DNA of 64,000 nucleotides from Marivirga aurantiaca (lineage in GTDB: Bacteria; Bacteroidota; Bacteroidia; Cytophagales; Cyclobacteriaceae): positions 1,178,001 through 1,242,000 of the forward strand of contig NZ_JAEQBW010000001.1 of assembly GCF_016679925.1 (NCBI RefSeq), read 5' to 3'. Position 1 is the stretch's first letter, and each line of letters opens with the position of its first letter. The notes under the pieces were generated by a model that ran no database searches, was not told where the DNA came from, and saw nothing but the letters and a program-made list of their open reading frames with translations. The position numbers and the translations under genes were made by a program. Shown in pieces: positions 14,196 through 22,344 of this stretch.

Positions 14196-16235
14196 CTATT
14201 CAATACCCTTCGCCTCCTCCACCAACAACTCATTGCTATCCTGCAAACCGGCTTCAATAAAGGCCTCAATGGCGGCATTGCGTTCCTGACCTTTTTTCAA
14301 TAATACACCCAAAGCAATCATCACACCAATACGGGTACCGACTTTCTTGGCAGCGGTATTAAAAAGCGGTTCCAGTTCTTCATAAGCTACCTCTTCGGCT
14401 AATTTGGCAATATTGGTCCTGGCCGTCTCTAATTTATCACCCGACAAATTAGTGTACTTCTTACTGATCTTCTGGATTTCATTAATAGCACTTCTTTGTC
14501 CTTGGTGTTGGCTTTGATTTTGCTGAGCAGCAGGCTGCTTCTGCTGTTCTGCTTGAGGTTGTTGCTTCGCCCAGGAATCCTTTAAACCCACCGTTTTATT
14601 GAAAATCAATTGTCCGGCTTGAGCCTCTTTATCCAGAGTGAAGTAACCTAAACGCTGAAACTGAAATTTATCATCTAATTTCGCTTCCTGCAAGAATGGT
14701 TCTACAAAAGCAGTTTCCACTATTTTTAAAGATTCAGGATTCACGAACTCCATGAAGTTTCTATCCGAATAACTATCAGGAGCTTCATCAAAAAACAGCC
14801 TGTCGTACTCACGAATTTCTGCTTTTACAGCATGCTGAATAGACACCCAATGCAAAGTGCCTTTTACTTTTCGCTCACTGGATTCAGTACCACTTCCAGA
14901 TCGGGAATCCAAATCACAAGTACAATGAATTTCTATGATATTACCTGCATTATCCTTCACTACAGACTCAGCTTTAATAATGTAAGCATTTTTTAAGCGT
15001 ACTTCCTTCCCAATGCTGAGTCTAAAAAATTTATTGCCTGCAGATTCTTTAAAATCCTCTTTCTCAATATACAACTCACGGGAGAAGGGCACTTCATGCG
15101 TTCCTGAATTTTCTATTTCAGGATTATTCTCTGCAGTAAGCATTTCCACTTTCCCTTCAGGGTAATTGGTAATGATTAGCTTCACAGGATCTAAAACCCC
15201 CATTACCCTTGTGGCATTTTTGTTTAAGTCTTCACGGATGCAAAATTCTAATAAAGAAACATCGGTGACACTATCACGCTTGGTAATACCTGAAACTTCA
15301 CTGAATTTCCTAATTGATTCCGGGGTATAACCTCTTCGTCTTAAACCTGAAATGGTAGGCATCCTGGGATCGTCCCAACCGGAAACAGTTTTACTTTGCA
15401 CCAATTCCAATAATTTACGCTTACTCATCACAGTATAGCTCAAGTTTCGTCTGGCAAATTCCCTTTGCTTCGGACGTAATCGATCAGGGTCAGCAATTTG
15501 ATCCAAAAACCAATCGTATAATTCCCTGTGGGATTTAAACTCCAAAGTACAAATAGAATGGGAGATCGACTCCAAATAATCCGATTGGCCATGTGTCCAG
15601 TCGTACATAGGGTAAATGCACCAGTCGTTGCCTGTTCTGTGGTGAGCCTTTTTTACAATGCGATATAGCAAAGGATCGCGCATCAGCATATTTGGAGAAG
15701 CCATGTCTATTTTAGCACGCAAAATATGTGTACCAGGCTCAAATTCACCCGCTTTCATTCTTTGAAATAAGTCCAGGTTTTCTTCTACACTTTGGTTGCG
15801 GTGTGGACTTTCCACACCGGGACTTGTAGGCGTTCCTTTTTGCTCCGCCATGGCTTCGGCAGATTGCTTATCTACATAAGCTTTACCACTTTTAATCAGC
15901 TCAATAGCCCAATCGTACAGTTGCTGAAAGTAATCAGAAGAATAGCATTCGGTGGCCCACTGAAAGCCCAGCCATTCAATATCGTGTTTAATGGCATCCA
16001 CATATTCCTGCTCTTCCTTAGTGGGATTGGTATCGTCAAATCGTAAATTAACAGGTGCATTATATCGCTCTCCCAAACCAAAATTGAGGCAAATAGAAGC
16101 CGCATGGCCAATATGTAAATAGCCGTTAGGTTCCGGTGGAAACCTGAAACGCAACTGCTCTTTAGGCAAGCCCGCTGCTAAATCCTGTTCAACAATTTGT
16201 TCTATAAAATTAAGTGATTCTGAGTCTTTCGCCAT
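14196..16235 (-). CDS. glnS: glutaminyl-tRNA synthetase with extended C-terminus
   Basis: A class I aminoacyl-tRNA synthetase charging tRNA-Gln with glutamine; cytoplasmic. The start at MAKDSESLNFIEQ (16235) is chosen because an upstream ATG would add 14 unrelated residues. FPPEPNGYLHIGHA (residues 33-46) is the HIGH signature with the GlnRS-type P-E-P-N lead, and VMSKRKL near residue 275 is the KMSKS equivalent. The anticodon-binding beta-barrels follow (VKLIITNYPEG; ESSERKVKGTLHWVS). About 100 extra residues at the end begin with a Gln-rich linker (QQPQAEQQKQPAAQQ) and finish with a helical domain. This resembles in position, though not clearly in sequence, the YqeY-type appendage of some GlnRS. 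The presence of GlnRS means Gln-tRNA is made directly. Confidence 0.95.
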   Translation of the reverse strand: MAKDSESLNFIEQIVEQDLAAGLPKEQLRFRFPPEPNGYLHIGHAASICLNFGLGERYNAPVNLRFDDTNPTKEEQEYVDAIKHDIEWLGFQWATECYSSDYFQQLYDWAIELIKSGKAYVDKQSAEAMAEQKGTPTSPGVESPHRNQSVEENLDLFQRMKAGEFEPGTHILRAKIDMASPNMLMRDPLLYRIVKKAHHRTGNDWCIYPMYDWTHGQSDYLESISHSICTLEFKSHRELYDWFLDQIADPDRLRPKQREFARRNLSYTVMSKRKLLELVQSKTVSGWDDPRMPTISGLRRRGYTPESIRKFSEVSGITKRDSVTDVSLLEFCIREDLNKNATRVMGVLDPVKLIITNYPEGKVEMLTAENNPEIENSGTHEVPFSRELYIEKEDFKESAGNKFFRLSIGKEVRLKNAYIIKAESVVKDNAGNIIEIHCTCDLDSRSGSGTESSERKVKGTLHWVSIQHAVKAEIREYDRLFFDEAPDSYSDRNFMEFVNPESLKIVETAFVEPFLQEAKLDDKFQFQRLGYFTLDKEAQAGQLIFNKTVGLKDSWAKQQPQAEQQKQPAAQQNQSQHQGQRSAINEIQKISKKYTNLSGDKLETARTNIAKLAEEVAYEELEPLFNTAAKKVGTRIGVMIALGVLLKKGQERNAAIEAFIEAGLQDSNELLVEEAKGIE

Positions 16236-16277
16236 GGTAATAAAATTGAAACGCAAAATTACGGTAATTGCATTCAA

Positions 16278-16614
16278 TTACAATAGGGGTGATGGGATTT
16301 ATAAAATAGGCCTTAATAATAGTTGAGCATAAGCTAAAATTTTTTAAGAATAGTTATTTCAGTGTTAATATTAGGTTGTGCTATTACTCTGACCTCTTAT
16401 GAATTTCATGAATAATGTTAGTGCAGATCATACTTACTGTAATGCATTCTGAAATTAAATTATTATGCTTGAATCTCATCATAAATCCCCCCTGCCCCCT
16501 TTTAAGGAAAGGGGGAGAGATCTCATTCAGATTAACACACACGGGAAAATTATCCATTCAAACTTCTTTTCATTCTGGCGCATCATCCATATTTATGCTT
16601 ACTTTTGGCAATAT
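16278..16614. other. intergenic region with one GGGGG element
   Basis: Divergent gap between glnS and the flavoprotein gene. It contains one CCCCCTGCCCCCTTTTAAGGAAAGGGGG hairpin-type element near 16487-16514. An open frame in register with the downstream gene runs through this element and is considered 5' untranslated. No clear promoter was identified. Confidence 0.6.
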
Positions 16615-17841
16615 ATGCCAGAATATGATTACGACATCATCATTGTTGGAGCAGGTCCTGCCGGTTGTGCTTGTGCTTATCAATTGAGGGATCATGAGCT
16701 TAAGATTGCTCTGGTGGACAAATCTGTTTTCCCGAGAGATAAAATCTGTGGTGATGCCTTAAGTGCGGATGTGGTGAATCAGCTTTACCGTATGGATGAA
16801 AAGCTGGCCCTGGAATTTGAGCGATTCCCCCAAAAAATTGATTCCCACGGAATCCAATTCTATGCACCCAATGGAAATTCACTGAGTGTCGATTTCATCA
16901 ATCCCAACCACCATAATGCAGCAGGATATATTTCCAAACGTATGGATTTTGATGCCTTCCTTTTTAAACAAATTGAAAAATTGCCCAATGTAAGCATTTT
17001 AACCGGTGAAAGGGTAGAGGATGTACAATCCAATGAGCAAGGCGTTGAAGTAAAAGTGGGAAATCAGGTGCTGAAGGCTCAAATGGTGATCGGTGCAGAT
17101 GGCGCCCAATCCATAGTGAATAAAAAATTAGGGCAGATAAAGGTAGAAAAAGACCATTATTCTGCCGGTTTAAGGCAGTACTATGAAGGTGTGGAAGGTT
17201 TTCACCCGAAAAACTATATTGAACTTCATTTCTATGATGGTGTACTGCCCGGTTATTTCTGGATTTTTCCATTGCCCAACGGGCAGGCTAATGTGGGCCT
17301 GGGCATGCTTTCCAGTGAAGTAAGCAAACGAAAGATTGACCTTAAAAAGAAGCTGGATGAGTTGATCCATACCCATCCAAATATAAAAGAACGCTTTAAA
17401 AATGCGCAACCTTTAGAAAATATACAGGGTTTTGGTTTACCCATAGGTTCCAAAAAAAGGCCTATTTCAGGCAACCGATTTCTGTTATTGGGTGATGCCG
17501 CCAGTTTAATTGATTCCTTTACAGGAGAGGGCATAGGCAATGCCATTCGTAGTGGAAGAATTGCTGCAGATCACCTCGTAAAGGCCTTTGATAATCAGTG
17601 TTTTGATGCCAGGTTTAATAAGCATTACGATAAGGTGGTTTATCAAAAAATGTGGAAAGAATTAAGGGTAAGCAGAGCCTTACAAAAGCTCTTACAATAT
17701 CCCAAACTCTTCAATTTTGTTATTAAAAAAGCTAATAATAATTCATCCGTAAGAATCTTGTTAAGCTCCATGCTGACTGATGTGGATCTCAAAAAAGAAT
17801 TGCTTAAACCCGGGTTTTATTTGAAGCTGTTTTTTAGGTAA
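16615..17841 (+). CDS. geranylgeranyl-reductase-family FAD oxidoreductase
   Basis: A 408-residue protein starting MPEYDYDIIIVGAGPAGCAC, which places the dinucleotide-binding GxGxxG at residues ~11-16. Further family motifs are FPRDKICGDALS (typical P-R-x-K-x-C-G-[DG]), VIGADGAQSIVNKKLG (GADG) and LLLGDAASLIDSFTGEGIGNAI (FAD pyrophosphate binding). These place it in the geranylgeranyl reductase/digeranylglycerophospholipid reductase family of flavoproteins that saturate isoprenoid double bonds. In Bacteroidota the substrate may be menaquinone side chain or another prenyl lipid; this cannot be decided here. The reading frame extends 50 codons upstream through a repeat element, so the start was moved to the ATG right before the Rossmann strand. 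Monocistronic. Confidence 0.88.
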   Translation: MPEYDYDIIIVGAGPAGCACAYQLRDHELKIALVDKSVFPRDKICGDALSADVVNQLYRMDEKLALEFERFPQKIDSHGIQFYAPNGNSLSVDFINPNHHNAAGYISKRMDFDAFLFKQIEKLPNVSILTGERVEDVQSNEQGVEVKVGNQVLKAQMVIGADGAQSIVNKKLGQIKVEKDHYSAGLRQYYEGVEGFHPKNYIELHFYDGVLPGYFWIFPLPNGQANVGLGMLSSEVSKRKIDLKKKLDELIHTHPNIKERFKNAQPLENIQGFGLPIGSKKRPISGNRFLLLGDAASLIDSFTGEGIGNAIRSGRIAADHLVKAFDNQCFDARFNKHYDKVVYQKMWKELRVSRALQKLLQYPKLFNFVIKKANNNSSVRILLSSMLTDVDLKKELLKPGFYLKLFFR

Positions 17842-17851
17842 GCAAAAAAAA

Positions 17852-18381
17852 CTCGTCATTCCGGAATTTCACGAGGCACGAGGGAAATATCCGGAATCTC
17901 CCGGCTTTTGGTCAGGCTGCCTGTTTAAGAACAATTTCGAAAGATTTCGCCCTTTCAGGACTTTGCTAAAAACAAAACATTTAATTGAAGCGCTCTGCAC
18001 TTCGCTGTTGATATTGCCCTTTCAGGGCTGGGATAACCATAGCCATGCCAGCCTGATGTCGGCACGTTATAAAAGGTCAGACATCTAAATCCCCGCCTTA
18101 GCAAGTGTTGAGGCAGAATAGTCGATAGCTCTAAGGTCAGACCATAGGCCGGTACCGGACTGGCTCCAAAGCAAAAGCCTCTTCTTTAGACGGTCATCTT
18201 ATTGGAGTTACTCCAACAGTTTTGGTTTTAAGAACCGGTACTGACCTGCGGGCAATGGTTGAAAGCCCATGCCAGGATTTGTAATCCTTTTTCAAATTTT
18301 ACTTAAACCTCAATACATATGAGATCGAGCCCCCTCTCTTCCAAAGAGAGGGCTTGGGTGAGTTAAATAGAACGATATGGG
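17852..18381. repeat. ~530-bp direct repeat, copy 1
   Basis: Starts CTCGTCATTCCGGAATTTC and ends near AATAGAACGATATGG; the same block order recurs in the same orientation at 19088-19640. Internal blocks include CCTTTCAGG...TGCACTTCGCTGTTGATATTGCCC...TTCAGGGCT, TCTAAGG(T/C)CAGACCATAGG(C/T)CGGTACCGGACTGG and GACGGTCATCTTA. Together the copies bracket the DUF4160/DUF2442 remnant. Confidence 0.85.
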
Positions 18382-18596
18382 CTGAAAAGGTCAGACATTT
18401 TCTGCCTAATGACAGACCTTAGCAGGATGCAGGTCAGGCCGGTATTTGTAAAACAATATTTCAGTCAAAGACTGATTAGCTTTGGATGAAATTGTATTTT
18501 TATTGTTGATCATGTCATAATTAAATTTTAAAACTAATAGATAATTTATGCTATCTTAGAATAACATTTGAAACCAAAATATTATAATTTTATGTT

Positions 18597-18688
18597 ATGC
18601 CTACAATACTAAAACATAGAAGGGTATAGGTTTTATTTTTTCTCAGATGAAGGCAATCGAAAAATGGAATGAGTACTTCGGAAAATAA
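18597..18688 (+). pseudogene. DUF4160 gene collapsed by internal deletion
   Basis: The N-terminus of a DUF4160 protein is recognisable: MPTILKHR (18597-18620), then after a one-base frameshift GYRFYFFSDEGN (18622-18657). The C-terminus is also present in a further frame, KAIEKWNEYFGK followed by TAA (18650-18688). The central ~50-60 codons, including the expected PPHIHV core, are missing. The deletion junction lies at about 18646-18658. DUF4160 is commonly encoded directly upstream of DUF2442, as here. The identification rests on the terminal motifs and on gene order. Confidence 0.65.
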
Positions 18689-18983
18689 AATAGAAAATAA
18701 AAAAAGTTCAGATCCTATTGATCAGCTTATTTTTGAAGGTGGTCTTAGGATTAAAAGATTATGGGTGGATAAAGAGTTGGACTTAATTATTGTATTACTG
18801 AATAATAAAAAAATTCTTAAACGTCCTTTATCAAACTTCGATAAATTAAGTAAGGCAAATCCAGAAGAGTTGGAAAATTTTGAAAATGATGGAATCGGTA
18901 TTCATTGGCCAGATCTTGATGAAGACTTGAGCTTACGTGGGTTTATTAAATATGAACTTTCATCAATGGATTTGGTGGCATAG
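18669..18983 (+). CDS. DUF2442 protein (orphaned by loss of DUF4160 partner)
   Basis: A 104-residue protein whose C-terminal ~75 residues match DUF2442: IKRLWVDKELDLIIVLLNNKKILKRPL, then the strongly conserved GIGIHWPDLDEDLSLRGF. The ~25-residue polar N-terminus is non-family and overlaps the decayed DUF4160 end, so the native start may lie a little further in. DUF2442 genes usually pair with DUF4160 and are often listed among toxin-antitoxin-like small gene pairs; no activity is established. Here the partner is broken while this frame is intact. The whole unit sits between two ~540-bp direct repeats, suggesting it travelled or was duplicated with them. Confidence 0.85.
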   Translation: MSTSENKIENKKSSDPIDQLIFEGGLRIKRLWVDKELDLIIVLLNNKKILKRPLSNFDKLSKANPEELENFENDGIGIHWPDLDEDLSLRGFIKYELSSMDLVA

Positions 18984-19087
18984 TTATATACATACAAAAA
19001 ACTAAAAGAGATTGTAATCCTTTTGCAATCATATCTAAACATGAGAAGGATATGGTGTATTGTTTCTTAAAGCGACTCGCCCCAAAT

Positions 19088-19640
19088 CTCGTCATTCCGG
19101 AATTTCACGAGGCACGAGGGAAATATCCGGAATCTCCCGGCTATTGAGCAGACCGCCTGTTAAGAACAATTTTAAAAAGATTTCTCCCTTTCAGGGCTTT
19201 GCTAAACTATTTATTTAAGCGAAGTGCCCTGCACTTCGCTGTTGATATTGCCCCTTCAGGGCTGATTGTTCTTAGCAAACTAATTCCCCGCGTTTGCAAG
19301 CTGTGGGGGCAGAATTAGCAGATAGCTCTAAGGCCAGACCATAGGTCGGTACCGGACTGGCCCCAAAGCAAAAGCCTTTTCTTTAGACGGTCATCTTAGT
19401 GGATTTACGACAACAGTCAGCCCCCGGTCGGTGGCGCACCGACCGGAAGCAGAAAGTTAGCTATTTGAGTGAGATGGTCGGTGCGCCACCGACCATGGAA
19501 TCATTGTGCTTAAAAACCTGCCGGATGCCATTATGTTTCAAATGTTAGTTGTCCAATAAACCTCAATACTTACTAGATCGAGCTCCCTCTCTCCCGGCCA
19601 AACCGGGAGAGAGGGCTGAGTTATATAGAACGATATCGGC
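19088..19640. repeat. ~550-bp direct repeat, copy 2, with two perfect palindromes
   Basis: Same blocks as copy 1. It has an insertion carrying two REP-like hairpins: CCGGTCGGTG/CACCGACCGG (19424-19446) and ATGGTCGGTG/CACCGACCAT (19474-19496), each with 10-bp perfect arms and a 3-base centre, about 27 bp apart. The remaining bases to 19814 hold a GTCTGACC-type fragment but no gene. Confidence 0.85.
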
Positions 19641-19814
19641 ACCATTCAAATCAGATATCCTAATCTCCAAAAATGTCTGACCTCTTTGAGGTACCGACAT
19701 TGGTGCTCATATTGATCAATTAAACGGATTCATATTAGAAAAATCTTTGTTTCCAAAGCAGGGAATGCATAATTTGCTGCTCATTAGTATCAATCATTTA
19801 CACCTAATATTCAT

Positions 19815-20066
19815 ATGTTTGACGGTTCATCATTCCCTCAACCCCTGGAGGAAGATATTTTTGAGCTTTGGCTGGAAAAAGGCAGAGAAAGTAAGATCGG
19901 CTACCACTACTTATTGGTAGTATGGGATGCTTTTGAGGAAGCCTATCTGCCGGTTTATGTGGAAGAGCGCGACAAAATTAGTGAGTATGAGAAATACGAA
20001 TCATCCACCGGCCGTGAGTCTTTGGTGGCTGCTTATGATTTGTATTCGGAGAGTAGGGTGGGTTGA
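19815..20066 (+). CDS. small acidic protein of unknown function
   Basis: An 83-residue soluble acidic protein (MFDGSSFPQPLEEDIFELWL, LLVVWDAFEEAYLPVYVEE, LVAAYDLYSESRVG). The composition and aromatic/acidic patterning look like a real conserved small protein, and I have a vague recollection of similar hypothetical proteins in Bacteroidota. I cannot name a family. It starts with ATG after an AT-rich lead and stands alone between repeat copy 2 and the DUF2267 gene. Confidence 0.6.
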   Translation: MFDGSSFPQPLEEDIFELWLEKGRESKIGYHYLLVVWDAFEEAYLPVYVEERDKISEYEKYESSTGRESLVAAYDLYSESRVG

Positions 20067-20212
20067 AATGAGATCTATGAGAAACATTGGTTTGTTGCTT
20101 CCAAAGCAATAAGTCTGCGCTACTAATCTCAGAACTTTCCTAAACCGGCCATTTCGAACCTTCTAAATTTTAACTTTGAAGATTTAAGGAGAAGGAATTT
20201 ATTTTAGAGCTA

Positions 20213-20235
20213 GTGTTTCGTGAGACACGAACCAC
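20213..20235. repeat. REP-like palindrome
   Basis: GTG-T-TTCGTG / CACGAA-C-CAC around AGA: nine pairs with one mismatch. It has the same plan as 53392-53414 (GTGGTGCGTGG/CCACGCACCAC) and is followed, as there, by GG(C/G)-rich sequence. The rest of the gap 20067-20413 shows no gene. Confidence 0.6.
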
Positions 20236-20413
20236 GGCTAAAAGAAAAGTTTTAATTTTCCTGCCTGTGACCATCGGAAAATGTCAGATGAACCAGACCC
20301 TGCATACTCAATCCCTTATTTATTTTTCAATGACATTTATCATGCATTACGCTAACATTCCTTAGTGTTTTCAGACAGTGAGCTTCCTATTTTAGAGAAA
20401 TAAAAAAGCTAAC

Positions 20414-20851
20414 ATGATGAAGTTTGATAAATACGTAGAAACCGCCAACAAAATCATAAAGGAAATAGCCGAAGAATTAGGCTTCCCTGAGGATAGAGAG
20501 CTAGCTGGAAGAGTATTAAAAGCTGTATTGCATACATTACGATCCAGACTAACCATTCAAGAGTCTTTTCAATTAATGGCTCAATTGCCAATGTTGCTGA
20601 AGGCGATTTATGTGGATGGTTGGAAATACCAGGAAAAGCCACTTAGAATAAAGCATATAGGTGAATTTGTAAGGGAAGTAATTCATGAAGACAAGCCGTT
20701 AGGTCACCATGATATCAGCACTTCAAAGGACGGTGAAAATGCCATAAGAGCTGTTTTTAAAGTAATAAGAAAGCATGTAAGCGAAGGTGAGATAAATCAT
20801 ATTCTGGTGAATTTACCCCCTGATTTACGTCCGCTTTGGGGAACAGTATAA
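20414..20851 (+). CDS. DUF2267 protein
   Basis: A 145-residue soluble protein matching DUF2267: an N-terminal FDKYVETANKIIKEIAEELG, a central VLHTLRSRLTIQESFQLMAQLPMLLKAIYVDGW, and a C-terminal VFKVIRKHVSEGEINHILVNLPPDLRPLW. Two similar helical halves with an L-P-x-x-[LI] turn are visible. The family is widespread, often near stress or polyhydroxyalkanoate-type genes, without a defined activity. The start is ATG 20414 or the next ATG codon. Monocistronic; it marks the left border of the accessory island. Confidence 0.9.
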   Translation: MMKFDKYVETANKIIKEIAEELGFPEDRELAGRVLKAVLHTLRSRLTIQESFQLMAQLPMLLKAIYVDGWKYQEKPLRIKHIGEFVREVIHEDKPLGHHDISTSKDGENAIRAVFKVIRKHVSEGEINHILVNLPPDLRPLWGTV

Positions 20852-20894
20852 TACTCATTTGTAGGTGCCGACATGGACGAATAGCTCCAACTTT

Positions 20895-20970
20895 GCTCCC
20901 CATGGTTATTGCGAGCATGCTATTCCGTGCCAACGGAATTCATGTGAAGCAATCTGTTGGCTAAGAATTG
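20895..20970. repeat. repeat family C, copy 1 (left bracket of the protease island)
   Basis: GCTCCCCATGGTTATTGCG, then GAGCATGC, CGTGCCAACGGAAT, GTGAAGCAATCTGTTGG. It differs from the copy at 27045-27120 at about four of 76 positions and has the same orientation; a diverged third copy lies near 58577-58650. The rest of the gap to 21300 is AT-rich with no gene. Confidence 0.85.
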
Positions 20971-21300
20971 CGACCCTCGCCAACTGTCAATTCTAATTTT
21001 CCTAAAAACAAAAGCCACTTCTTTAGTCAGAATTTTATGGTACCCGGCCAGGAGTTTTGGCCCCAGTTTTATCTTCAAATATAATGGTTTATAAATTTGG
21101 CTAAATACCTATTTATGGGTATTGTAATTAAATCATATTTATTGATAAATTGCATTCATGAAATGAGCATAAATTTTAGAATCCTTAACATACCAACCAA
21201 GGATGAATAAAATTTATTGAATTCCATGTGACCTATAGAAATAAATATATACACATGAAATAAAAAGTAGCTTAATTTTAAGCTTTATTAATTTTCAAAA

Positions 21301-22344
21301 GTGAAAATAATTACAACCAAATACCTTAAAGTCAGAGTCGGAAAACCCAGGCTTAATGCACCGAGTTACCAATACCTTGCACCTGAAAGCGAAGTAGAAG
21401 TTGATGGAAAGCTATATGCCGGAGATGAAACTGATGGAAATGATCAATGGTATAAAGATAGAGCCGATAATTATTATTGGAGTGGTGGGGCTAAGGCCGC
21501 TGTAAATACTAATCAGCCAACTTCAATTGAATTTGATAAGCTTATAGATTACACCCAAAGGATTCAAACAAAAGTGCAACTTCCTAGATTAGAGGGAGAT
21601 GGAATTGTAGTAGGCTTGCTCGACTCTGGTGTGGACGAAAATCATCCTAATTTGAAAGATAGTGTGATTTTCTCAAAATCTTTTGTCCAAAATGAAGCCA
21701 TTGGTTCAAATGATACTGGACATGGAACTATGATGGCAGGTCTAATAACTGGAAATACTAATAGTGGTGTTGGAATTAAAGGAATTGCTAAAAACAGCAA
21801 AATTCTTGATTTAAAAGTTATCAAAAATAATGGAAGTACTGATATCAATGCGTTAAAAGAAGCACTGATTTATATTATCGAAGATAAAGTATTAAAACCG
21901 AATATTTTGAATTTGAGTCTATCTATACCCAGTATTTCTCAAATCAAAGAATACTTAGATGAAATCATTCAAAAAGGCATTTTAATAGTTGGTGCAGGTG
22001 GTGATAGCAATATTTTTAATTATAATAAAACTTCAGTCCTTGCTCAACATGCTGGCATAATTGCAGTTGGGGCAGTAACAAAAGCCTATATGAAAAATAG
22101 AAATCCAATTTTTCCAGAAAATCTGGATTTCTATTTTCATAATTCTTTGCAATGGTCAACAAATAAAGCACCAAAGCTTTATGAACAAGTAAAAGGTGAT
22201 AGTATATATACAGCTATAGTAACTGGATTACTTGCAAGACAATTGGCCTCTTACCCTAAACGAAATTATTTAGAGTCTCTTAATAAATTAGCATTTTCTA
22301 AAGCAGATTTTCAATCAGAGTTTTTAAAATTATATATCCCATGA
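21301..22344 (+). CDS. subtilisin-like (S8) protease with N-terminal SH3-like domain
   Basis: A 347-residue protein without a signal peptide, starting with GTG. Residues ~1-65 form a bacterial SH3-like domain (KYLKVRVGKP, APESEVEVDGKLYAG, DQWYKDRADNYYW). The S8 fold follows with Asp in VGLLDSGVDENHP (~107), His in DTGHGTMMAGL (~141) and Ser in KGDSIYTAIVTGLLAR (~300); the oxyanion region reads VGAGGDSN. The usual GTSxAAP is altered to GDSIYTA, so activity is likely but not certain. It overlaps the next gene by 4 bp (ATGA), giving tight coupling with a secreted protein and then a 2-TM protein. Lack of a signal peptide suggests cytoplasmic action, or export by another route. AT-rich accessory context. 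Confidence 0.85.
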   Translation: MKIITTKYLKVRVGKPRLNAPSYQYLAPESEVEVDGKLYAGDETDGNDQWYKDRADNYYWSGGAKAAVNTNQPTSIEFDKLIDYTQRIQTKVQLPRLEGDGIVVGLLDSGVDENHPNLKDSVIFSKSFVQNEAIGSNDTGHGTMMAGLITGNTNSGVGIKGIAKNSKILDLKVIKNNGSTDINALKEALIYIIEDKVLKPNILNLSLSIPSISQIKEYLDEIIQKGILIVGAGGDSNIFNYNKTSVLAQHAGIIAVGAVTKAYMKNRNPIFPENLDFYFHNSLQWSTNKAPKLYEQVKGDSIYTAIVTGLLARQLASYPKRNYLESLNKLAFSKADFQSEFLKLYIP

